Below are positions 56,914 to 64,000 of a DNA stretch of 64,000 nt, one piece after another. Positions within the stretch are counted from its first letter, which is position 1. Each line of letters opens with the position of its first letter. The stretch comes from Planctomycetota bacterium. Its GTDB lineage: Bacteria > Planctomycetota > UBA8742 > UBA2392. The notes beneath the pieces are model-generated. The model was not told the origin of the DNA, ran no database searches, and saw only the letters and a program-made list of their open reading frames with translations. The position numbers and the translations under genes are program-made. The DNA lies in the NCBI GenBank assembly GCA_020849795.1, contig JADZFR010000056.1, positions 1 through 64,000 on the forward strand, given 5' to 3'.

Positions 56914-57339
56914 ATGAGGAGAGAGTTGCATAATCTTGGCGCAGCAGGCTTTCGCGGGCTCAAAGTGTGGCAGAAGAGCATGGACGCCACCGACCAGGTT
57001 TATGCTGTCACGCGTGGGTTTCCTCGTGCAGAAGTTTTTGGTCTGACTAACCAGCTGCGGCGGGCAGCCAGTTCGGTGCCCATGAACATTGCGGAAGGCT
57101 ACCGCCGCAAGTCACGTAAGCAGGACTACCTGCGGTTCCTGCGTTACGCAGACGGTTCAGCAGCAGAAGTGGAAACGGCGACAGAGATTGCCGCGCGCCA
57201 GGAGTTCATGGCGGCGGAAGTTGCGAACGGAATGATTGAGAGATTTCAAGAGATTGGCCGCATGCTCGGTGGATTGATCGCCGGTGTCGAGCGAGAGACC
57301 CAACAAGAAAGGCGGGAGAACGCAAAAGAAGAAGAGTAG
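56914..57339 (+). CDS. S23-type four-helix-bundle protein, cassette 2
   Basis: The 141-residue product is a close paralogue of the gene in cassette 1, sharing GFRGLKVWQKSMDA, QLRRAASSVPMNIAEGYRRK and ERFQEIGRMLGGLI. It has the same position relative to its left array, whose repeat units end 8 bp before the ATG and supply the Shine-Dalgarno sequence. It sits between tssE and tssF and has no T6SS relationship by family. Confidence 0.9.
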   Translation: MRRELHNLGAAGFRGLKVWQKSMDATDQVYAVTRGFPRAEVFGLTNQLRRAASSVPMNIAEGYRRKSRKQDYLRFLRYADGSAAEVETATEIAARQEFMAAEVANGMIERFQEIGRMLGGLIAGVERETQQERRENAKEEE

Positions 57340-57388
57340 GGACGGGCAGGCCCGAAGTCGTGCTTCCAGACAATATACGAATCCGGGA

Positions 57389-57423
57389 CCTCCTGCCTCC
57401 TGCCTCCTGCTTCCTGCCTCCTG
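57389..57423 (+). repeat. Right array of four-helix cassette 2
   Basis: Four CCTCCTGC-type units. cctgcctcctgcctcctg (57392-57409) is the exact complement of the left array. The array ends 7 nt before the tssF start codon and displaces its ribosome binding site. Confidence 0.85.
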
Positions 57424-57430
57424 AACTGCC

Positions 57431-59179
57431 GTGTTCAACAAGTATTACCAGGACGAGTTGGTTTTCCTGCGCGAGATGGGGCGTGAGTTCGCAGACGCGA
57501 ACCCTGAAGCCGCCCGCTTTCTTGCCGAGGCCGGCAGCGACCCCGACGTCGAGCGCATGCTGGAAGGCTTTGCCTTCCTGACCGGCAAGCTGCGCCAGAA
57601 GCTCGACGACGAGCTGCCCGAATTCACGCACGCGTTAATGGAGATGATTGAGCCGCATTACCTGCGGCCCATTCCCTCGACCTGCATCATCCAGTTTGAC
57701 CACGCCAACAAAGCCACCGCAGAGCTCAAGCGCCTGGCTCGCGGCATCGAAATCGACAGCTCGCCGGTCGACGGCACGCGCAGCCGCTTTCGTACCTGCT
57801 ATGACTTTGACCTGCTGCCGATCGAGATTCGCGACGTCGAGTTGCGCCGCGAAGCCCCCGCCCGCCTGCGTTTGCGGCTTGAGGCGCCGGGCAAGGTACC
57901 GCTAGAGAAGCTGGGCATCCGCAACCTGCGCCTGTACTTCGCCGGCGAGCAGGTGGTGACGCGCGGCTTGTATGTGTCGACGCTGCGCTACTTGAAGAAG
58001 GTGATCGTGCGCCAGGGCGACGGCGCCGACGGCAAGCGCAAGTTTGAACTGCCGGTCTCGGCTGTCCGTCCGGTCGGGTTTGATGAAACCGAAGCGGTGC
58101 TGTCTGGCCCGGGGCCGAGCTTTCAGGGTTTTCGCCTGCTGCAGGAGTACTTCGCGGCGCCGCAGAAGTTCATGTTCATTGAACTGTCCGGTCTTGACGG
58201 CATCGCCGGGTTTGAAGCCGAAAAGCTGTTCACGGTCGACTTCGAGTTCACGCGCCTGCCCGAAAACATGCCGCCCGTCAGCAAAGCCAACATCCTGCTG
58301 AACTGTGTGCCGGCGGTGAACCTGTTCAAGCACGACGCTGACCCGATTCGGGTACAGCGCGGCCGCACCGAGTACACGCTGCGCCCGGCGGGCCAGAACC
58401 CGCGCCACTACGAGATTTTTGCGGTGGAGCGTGTGTACGGGCTTGAGCTTGGCACAGCCAAAGAGATCGAGTTTCGGCCCCAGTTCAAGCTCGCGCGCCG
58501 CACGCGCCGCGACGAGCTGTTCTATCACGTGCGGCGCCAGGAATCGGTCACCGGCGATGGCTCCGACATGCTGCTCAGCTTCATCGACCCCCAGAACCCG
58601 GAGTCGCGCCCGAACATTGAAACCGTAAGCGTCGAGCTGCTGGCAACCAACGGCCAGATGCCGACGCGCCTGGATGCCGGCGACGTGTCGGTGAAGACCC
58701 AGAGCAGCCCGATCTTTGCCAAGTACCGCAATCTCGCGCGGCCGACGGCCACGGTGCCGCCGCCGATGAGCGACGACCTGCACTGGCGCCTGATCTCGCA
58801 CCTGACGCTGAACTACATGTCGCTGCTGAGCGTGGACGCCCTGCGCTCGGTGATTTCGCTGTACAACTTTCGCGCGCGCATTGATCGCCAGACCGAGGTT
58901 GCGCACTCGCGCCTGCTCGAGGGTATCAGCGCCGTGACAGCCAAGCCTGCATCGCGCCTGATGGACGGCTTTCCGGTGCGCGGCATTGAAGTAGACCTGA
59001 CGCTGGACGAAGAACTGCTGGGCGGGGACGGCGAAGTGTTTTTCTTCGCGTCGGTGCTGAATGAGTTTTTCGCGCAGTACGTAAGCCTGAATGCTTATTC
59101 GCGCCTGCAGGTGACGGGCGCAAAACACGCTGAGGTGTTCCAGTGGCCGGCACGGATTGGCAAACGCGCGATCCTGTAA
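57431..59179 (+). CDS. tssF: T6SS baseplate protein TssF
   Basis: The 582-residue product begins FNKYYQDELVFLREMGREFA and has the TssF core (ALMEMIEPHYLRPIPS, then FRLLQEYFAAPQKFMFIEL and SRLMDGFPVRGIEVDL in parts). TssF with TssG forms the baseplate wedge. The start is GTG at 57431, but because the right array of cassette 2 lies directly upstream, no Shine-Dalgarno sequence is visible. Its end overlaps tssG by 37 bp. Confidence 0.94.
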   Translation: MFNKYYQDELVFLREMGREFADANPEAARFLAEAGSDPDVERMLEGFAFLTGKLRQKLDDELPEFTHALMEMIEPHYLRPIPSTCIIQFDHANKATAELKRLARGIEIDSSPVDGTRSRFRTCYDFDLLPIEIRDVELRREAPARLRLRLEAPGKVPLEKLGIRNLRLYFAGEQVVTRGLYVSTLRYLKKVIVRQGDGADGKRKFELPVSAVRPVGFDETEAVLSGPGPSFQGFRLLQEYFAAPQKFMFIELSGLDGIAGFEAEKLFTVDFEFTRLPENMPPVSKANILLNCVPAVNLFKHDADPIRVQRGRTEYTLRPAGQNPRHYEIFAVERVYGLELGTAKEIEFRPQFKLARRTRRDELFYHVRRQESVTGDGSDMLLSFIDPQNPESRPNIETVSVELLATNGQMPTRLDAGDVSVKTQSSPIFAKYRNLARPTATVPPPMSDDLHWRLISHLTLNYMSLLSVDALRSVISLYNFRARIDRQTEVAHSRLLEGISAVTAKPASRLMDGFPVRGIEVDLTLDEELLGGDGEVFFFASVLNEFFAQYVSLNAYSRLQVTGAKHAEVFQWPARIGKRAIL

Positions 59180-60171
59180 CGACAGACCTGCTTGCGAACG
59201 CGAGGTATTACTCGTTCTTCCAGGCGGTTCGTCTGTTGCAGGGCATGGCAGGCGGCGCCCCGAAAATCGGGCACCAGGGACCGCCTGAGCGCGAACGTAT
59301 CCGGCTGCGCCCCGTGCTGGACATGGACTTTCCGCTCAGCGACGTCGAAAGCATCGACGAGATCGAGCAAGCCGACGGCACAATGCGCTACCGTGTCAAC
59401 GTGGCCTTTATGGGCCTGTACGGTACCAGCTCGCCGCTGCCCAGCCATTACACCGAAGATTTCCTGCGCGAAGACGAGCGCGAAGGGCTGGTGCGCGGGT
59501 TCATCGACATCTTTCACCACCGCCTGCTCAGCCTGTTCTATCGCGTCTGGGAAAAGTACCGGCACACGGTGCAGTACGATGCGCAGGGCCACGACTATTT
59601 CTCGCGCCGCCTGCTGGCCATAGTCGGCGCCGACCTGCCGCACATGCCGCAGGGTGCCCTGCCCGTCGGCAGGTTGTTGTCCTACGCAGGGCTGCTGACC
59701 CAGCAGCCGCGCAGCGCCGAGAGTTTCCGGGCGCTGCTGGCCGAGCATTACCCCGAAAGCCCCGTCGCGATCGAGCAGTGCAAGGGCGCCTGGGCCGCGA
59801 TTCCCGCCGACCAGTGCAGCACGCTGGGCGCGCGCAACTGCGCGCTGGGCGGCGACGCCATGCTGGGCAGCGAAGTGTTCGACCGCTCGGGCAGCTTTGA
59901 AGTGCGCATGGGCCCGATGCACGTCGACGACTATCTGGCGCTGATGCCCACCGAGCCCGACCAGGAACAGCTTCGCGAACTTGTCGACATTCTTAACAGC
60001 GACGGGCTTGAGTACGAGCTGACGCTGATCCTGCGCGGCGATGAAGTGCCGCGCGCGCAATTGAATTCCCCCAGGACTCGTCTTGGCTGGTGCAGCTGGC
60101 TTGGCGAGAGCCGCGGTGAAGACCGCAGCGTGACGTTCCGCTTCAAAGGATGGAAACATGGTCGAGGTTGA
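59143..60171 (+). CDS. tssG: T6SS baseplate protein TssG
   Basis: The 342-residue product has the TssG opening ANARYYSFFQAVRLLQ and LYGTSSPLPSHYTEDFLRED, followed by FIDIFHHRLLSLFYRVWEKYR. It partners TssF in the wedge complex. Start is GTG at 59143, inside tssF, which indicates translational coupling; the end overlaps clpV by 14 bp. Confidence 0.92.
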   Translation: MAGTDWQTRDPVTTDLLANARYYSFFQAVRLLQGMAGGAPKIGHQGPPERERIRLRPVLDMDFPLSDVESIDEIEQADGTMRYRVNVAFMGLYGTSSPLPSHYTEDFLREDEREGLVRGFIDIFHHRLLSLFYRVWEKYRHTVQYDAQGHDYFSRRLLAIVGADLPHMPQGALPVGRLLSYAGLLTQQPRSAESFRALLAEHYPESPVAIEQCKGAWAAIPADQCSTLGARNCALGGDAMLGSEVFDRSGSFEVRMGPMHVDDYLALMPTEPDQEQLRELVDILNSDGLEYELTLILRGDEVPRAQLNSPRTRLGWCSWLGESRGEDRSVTFRFKGWKHGRG

Positions 60172-62926
60172 TCTCAAGGCACTGGTAAGCCGTTTGAACC
60201 GCTTCTGCACCCGTGCGCTGGAAGCGGCGGCGGGCAATTGCGTCTCGCGCACGAACTATGAAGTGACCGTCGAGCACATGCTGCAGGCGCTGGTCGAAGA
60301 CCCGGCGGCCGACATCCAGCAGATTCTCGGCAAGTTCAGCATCGACACCGGGCGTGTGCTCAAGACACTGACGCGTGACCTCGACCAGCTCAAGACCGGC
60401 AATTCCGGCCGTCCCGTGTTCAGCCCGACGCTCACGCAATGGATCCAGATTGCCTGGGTCATCGGCAGCATCGACCACGGCCAGGGCGAGATTCGCAGCG
60501 GCAACCTGCTGGAGGCGTTGCTCGACAGCCCGGGCCGCCTCGCGGTCGGCGACTACATCGACATCCTGGGCGAGATTCCGAAAACTGAACTGAAGCGTAA
60601 CTTCGCGCAGATCGTCGGCGGCAGCACCGAAACCGCGGCGGCGGCAGCCAAGGCTGCAACCGGCGCCCCCGGCGCCGAGCCGACCAAGGACGGCACCGCG
60701 CTGCAGCGCTTTTGCCAGAACTTCACCGAACGCGCGCGACAGGGCAAGCTTGACCCGGTGTTCGGTCGCGACCGCGAAATCCGCCAGATGGTCGACATCC
60801 TGGCCCGGCGCCGCAAGAACAACCCGATCTGCGTGGGCGACCCCGGCGTCGGCAAGAGTGCCGTCGTCGAGGGCCTGGCGCTGCGCATCGTCGAAGGTGA
60901 CGTGCCCGAGATGCTGCGCAACGTCGAACTGGTCGGCCTGGACGTCGGCCTGTTGCAAGCCGGCGCATCGGTTAAAGGCGAGTTCGAGAACCGCCTCAAG
61001 GGCGTCATTGAAGAGATCAAGGCCAGCCCCAAACCGATCATCCTGTTCATCGACGAAGCGCACACACTGATTGGTGCGGGCGGCGCAGCCGGCACCGGCG
61101 ACGCCGGCCAGTTGCTCAAGCCCGCGCTTGCACGTGGTGAGTTGCGCACGATCGCCGCGACCACCTGGTCCGAATACAAGAAGTATTTCGAAAAGGACGC
61201 AGCCCTCGCCCGCCGCTTCCAGCTGGTAAAGCTCGACGAGCCAAGCCCCGAGCTGACCACCGTCATGCTGCGCGGCTTGCGTGCCAACTACGAGAAGTCC
61301 CACGGCGTAGTCATCCGCGACGAGGCACTGGTCGCCGCCGCCGAAATGGGCAGCCGCTACATCGCCGGCCGCCAGCAGCCTGACAAGGGCATTGACCTGG
61401 TAGACACGGCGGCTGCACGGGTGAAGGTTGCATTTCTGGCCAAGCCCGCCGAGCTGCAGGACCTTGAACGCAGCATCGAGACTGACAAACGCACGCTGGG
61501 GGCGCTGAAACGCGACGCCGAGACCGGCGGCCACAACGACCCCGAGCAGATTGCCGAGGTGGAACAGCGCATCGTCGACACCGGCGCCAAGGCGGAAGCG
61601 TTCAAGAAGCGCTGGATGGGTGAGCGCGAACAGGCGCACAAAGTGGTGGCCGTTCGCACCAAGCTGAACGACCTGCTCGAGCCCAAGAAGCCCGGCGAAC
61701 AAGGCAAACAAGAGCCCGCAGCGCAAGCGACGGGTAAGCAGACAAGCAAAGACACCAAGACCAAGTCCAAAGAGACCAAGTCCAAGAAGAAGGACGAAGT
61801 CAAAGAAGCGCCCAAGTACGACCTGCCCGACGACCCGGTTGCGCTCAAGGCCATGTTCGAGAAAGAACTGGCAACGCTGCGCGACATGCAGGGTAAAGAC
61901 CCGCTTGTGCCCGTCGAAGTCACCAGCGAAGTCGTGGCCAAGGTCATCGGCGACTGGACCGGCATTCCCGTCGGCAACATGGTCAAGGACCAGGCCGCGC
62001 AACTGCTGACCATGGAAGACGAGTTGCGCAAGCGTGTGAAGGGGCAAGACCACGTCATGACTGCGATCGCCACCGGCGTGCGCGCAGCCAAAGCCGGCTT
62101 GGGCAACCCGGAGGCGCCGATGGGCGTATTCCTGTTCGTGGGCCCCAGCGGCACCGGCAAGACCGAAACGGCGCTTGCGGTGGCCGACCTGCTGTTCGGC
62201 GGCGAGCGGTTCATGACCGCCGTGAACATGTCCGAGTTCCAGGAAAAGCACACGGTGAGTCGGCTGATCGGCAGCCCGCCGGGTTATGTCGGTTACGGCG
62301 AGGGCGGCCAGTTGACTGAAGCGGTGCGGCAGCGCCCGTACAGCGTGGTCCTGCTCGACGAGGTGGAAAAGGCCGACCTGGATGTGATGAACCTGTTTTA
62401 CCAGGTGTTTGACAAGGGCGTGCTGAATGACGGCGAAGGCCGCGAAGTGGACTTCAAGAACACGGTGATGTTCCTGACCAGCAACCTGGCAACGAACATC
62501 ATCACCGAGGCTTGCAGCGACGGCGACCGGCCCGACATGAACGAGCTGGTCAGCCTGATTCGCCCGGCCCTGAGCGCGCACTTCAAGCCGGCGCTGCTGG
62601 CGCGCATGAGCATTCTGCCGTTCTACACGATTGATGTGGCGGCGATGAAGATGATCACCGACCTCAAGCTGAACAAGATCGTGAAGCGCATGCACGCCAC
62701 CCATGGCATGGACCTCAAGTTCGATCCCAAGGTGACCGAGGCCATCGCCGAGCGCTGCAAGGAAGTTGAAACCGGCGCGCGCAACATCGACCACATCATT
62801 CGCGGCAACCTGCTGCCGCAAATGAGCACACAGTTGCTTCAGAAGATGAGTGAAGGAGACCTGCCCGAAAGCATGAAGGTAGGGATTGGCGACACGGGTG
62901 ACTTTACATTCGCGTTCGGGACCTGA
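60158..62926 (+). CDS. clpV: T6SS sheath-recycling AAA+ ATPase TssH (ClpV)
   Basis: The 922-residue product has an N-terminal Clp domain (1-150), a first AAA+ domain with Walker A GDPGVGKSA near 226, a middle domain, and a second AAA+ domain with Walker A GPSGTGKTE near 662 and VLLDEVEKAD. It disassembles contracted sheath. The middle region (about residues 506-557) has a Lys/Glu/Thr-rich insertion (KSKETKSKKKDEVKE) not usual for ClpV. Overlaps tssG by 14 bp; followed by vgrG. Confidence 0.96.
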   Translation: MVEVDLKALVSRLNRFCTRALEAAAGNCVSRTNYEVTVEHMLQALVEDPAADIQQILGKFSIDTGRVLKTLTRDLDQLKTGNSGRPVFSPTLTQWIQIAWVIGSIDHGQGEIRSGNLLEALLDSPGRLAVGDYIDILGEIPKTELKRNFAQIVGGSTETAAAAAKAATGAPGAEPTKDGTALQRFCQNFTERARQGKLDPVFGRDREIRQMVDILARRRKNNPICVGDPGVGKSAVVEGLALRIVEGDVPEMLRNVELVGLDVGLLQAGASVKGEFENRLKGVIEEIKASPKPIILFIDEAHTLIGAGGAAGTGDAGQLLKPALARGELRTIAATTWSEYKKYFEKDAALARRFQLVKLDEPSPELTTVMLRGLRANYEKSHGVVIRDEALVAAAEMGSRYIAGRQQPDKGIDLVDTAAARVKVAFLAKPAELQDLERSIETDKRTLGALKRDAETGGHNDPEQIAEVEQRIVDTGAKAEAFKKRWMGEREQAHKVVAVRTKLNDLLEPKKPGEQGKQEPAAQATGKQTSKDTKTKSKETKSKKKDEVKEAPKYDLPDDPVALKAMFEKELATLRDMQGKDPLVPVEVTSEVVAKVIGDWTGIPVGNMVKDQAAQLLTMEDELRKRVKGQDHVMTAIATGVRAAKAGLGNPEAPMGVFLFVGPSGTGKTETALAVADLLFGGERFMTAVNMSEFQEKHTVSRLIGSPPGYVGYGEGGQLTEAVRQRPYSVVLLDEVEKADLDVMNLFYQVFDKGVLNDGEGREVDFKNTVMFLTSNLATNIITEACSDGDRPDMNELVSLIRPALSAHFKPALLARMSILPFYTIDVAAMKMITDLKLNKIVKRMHATHGMDLKFDPKVTEAIAERCKEVETGARNIDHIIRGNLLPQMSTQLLQKMSEGDLPESMKVGIGDTGDFTFAFGT

Positions 62927-62985
62927 AGTACCCGCGGGGCGTTGCTCGGAACAGGCGACGAACCAAGGAAAACAGGAGACGAGAC

Positions 62986-64000
62986 ATGGCAACCGAAATT
63001 GCAGCGTCACAGGTCATGAAGTTTCATTCCGACGCACTGGAAGACGGAAAGCTCGAGATCACAGCGCTTTCCGGCTCAGAGTGCATCAGCAAGCCCTACC
63101 AGTTCTTTCTGGAACTGGCGAGCGAGGACAAGGACATCGACCTTGCGTCGATCATCCACAAGCCCGCGCACATCGCCATCAAGCAGGGTGTCAAGCAGGC
63201 CGGAAGCGACAAGCGCGCCGCCACAACCGTCAAGATCCACGGCATCATCGAGACGATTGAGCAGGCGGGCCGGCACCTCGATGCCGTCCAGTACCGCGCG
63301 CTGCTCGTGCCCCGCTTGTGGAAGCTTTCGCTGTCGCACAACAGCCGCATCTTTCAGGACACGACCGTGCCCGACATGGTCAAGAAGATCTGCGACGAAT
63401 ACGGCGTGACGTGCGATATCGACAAACTCAGCGGCTACAAACAGCGCGAGTACATTGTGCAGTACGAAGAGTCGGACTTCGACTTCATCCACCGCTGGCT
63501 TGAACACGAGGGCATCTACTACTACTTCACCCAGGACGACGACGAAGAAAAGGTCGTCTTCCGCGGCACGTCGGAAGGCTACGGCACGCTGATCGGCGAC
63601 AACGAGTTCCGGTACAAGCCACAGCAGGGCGACAACGCGCAGAAGGAAGGGTCGGACTCAGAAGACGTCGCCGACGACTGGTTCAAGGAAGAGGTGGTGA
63701 CCGCGATTTCCTGCACGCAGAAACAGCTGCCCAAGGAAGTCGTCCTCAACGACTACAACTGGCGCACGCCCAAGGACAAGCTGGACTGCAAAGCCACCGT
63801 CAGCGACAAGGGCATCGGCACCGTCTACGAGTACAACAACCACTACAGCGACAAGGACGAAGGCAAGAAGCTTGCCGACATCCGCGCCGAGGAAATCAAT
63901 TGCCGCGAACTTGAGTACCGCGGTACCGCTGACGCACGCGGCTTCCGCGCCGGCATGGTCTTCAAGCTCAAGGCCCCCGACGACGCCAAGGAAAAGGCCA
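62986..64000 (+). CDS. vgrG: T6SS spike protein VgrG (TssI), 3' truncated by the window
   Basis: At least 338 residues are in the window. It begins with the gp27-like domain typical of VgrG: ITALSGSECISKPYQFFLEL, then HGIIETIEQ, VPRLWKLSLSHNSRIFQD, and YIVQYEESDFDFIHRWLEHEGIYYYF (each a known conserved stretch). The gp5-like needle part and any C-terminal effector domain lie beyond the window. AGGAGACGAG precedes the ATG. It is the last T6SS gene visible; no PAAR gene is in view. Confidence 0.95.
   Translation, partial: MATEIAASQVMKFHSDALEDGKLEITALSGSECISKPYQFFLELASEDKDIDLASIIHKPAHIAIKQGVKQAGSDKRAATTVKIHGIIETIEQAGRHLDAVQYRALLVPRLWKLSLSHNSRIFQDTTVPDMVKKICDEYGVTCDIDKLSGYKQREYIVQYEESDFDFIHRWLEHEGIYYYFTQDDDEEKVVFRGTSEGYGTLIGDNEFRYKPQQGDNAQKEGSDSEDVADDWFKEEVVTAISCTQKQLPKEVVLNDYNWRTPKDKLDCKATVSDKGIGTVYEYNNHYSDKDEGKKLADIRAEEINCRELEYRGTADARGFRAGMVFKLKAPDDAKEKA

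Noticed and set aside
55214..57423. AGGAGGCAGG arrays read as a CRISPR array
   Set aside because: Units are short and tandem without spacers, occur as inverted pairs around single genes, and there are no cas genes.
60143..63010. 955-codon open frame on the minus strand opposite clpV
   Set aside because: It is the antisense shadow of clpV in GC-rich DNA; its translation is low-complexity Ala/Gln/His/Arg without domains, and the plus-strand frame is clearly ClpV.

Overview
This is a GC-rich, gene-dense 64 kb stretch of a Gram-negative bacterial chromosome. The envelope and energy genes point to a free-living, respiring organism with an outer membrane: alternative complex III, c-type cytochromes with a CcmBCD-type maturation module, an OMPP1/FadL-like barrel, lipoproteins and a complete type VI secretion system (T6SS). 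The mix (alternative complex III, HEAT and TPR proteins, S23-type four-helix-bundle genes, a poly-glycine/cysteine C-terminal anchor) fits Planctomycetota or a neighbouring deep phylum better than a classical proteobacterium. That placement is inference; no rRNA gene is present to confirm it.

Layout. 1-7.1 kb: the end of a surface-anchored protein, queG, a lone nuoH, thrS, an exonuclease III gene and an outer-membrane barrel. 7.2-16.7 kb (minus strand): one eight-gene respiratory operon, diheme cytochrome c, NarI-like cytochrome b, then actA to actF. 17-25.6 kb: lepA, a large HEAT-repeat lipoprotein, folK, an orphan Hcp-like gene, smpB, an aldo/keto reductase and a TPR protein. 25.7-28.4 kb: rplU-rpmA, a 1-Cys peroxiredoxin and two paralogous lipoproteins. 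28.4-35.9 kb: a sigma-54 activator, ccmB-ccmC-ccmD-like, a DUF58 protein, an unknown protein and a BatA-like VWA protein. 36-42.6 kb: dnaX-ybaB-crp, a DUF2752 protein, an ECF sigma/anti-sigma pair, small unknown genes, a Cys-cluster HTH gene and a 53-residue Com-like zinc-ribbon gene too short for ordinary ORF calling. 42.8-64 kb: a T6SS locus on the plus strand with all thirteen core genes (tssA to tssM; vgrG cut by the window edge), two FHA genes and tagF.

The T6SS genes together specify the membrane complex (TssJLM), baseplate (TssEFGK), sheath (TssBC), inner tube (Hcp), spike (VgrG), cap (TssA) and recycling ATPase (ClpV), with FHA/TagF regulators. Two S23-like four-helix-bundle genes interrupt this operon, each bracketed by inverted AGGAGGCAGG-type arrays; a solo array lies at 33.8 kb. 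These look like small mobile cassettes.

The other notable observations are: (i) two tandem hairpins directly upstream of thrS whose seven-base loops both carry CGU in the anticodon position, resembling the E. coli ThrRS translational operator; (ii) at least seven genes with a TANNNT box only 6-7 nt before the start codon, the signature of leaderless transcripts; (iii) an Hcp-like gene beside smpB, far from the T6SS locus; (iv) a second FHA protein that has lost its phosphopeptide-binding residues.
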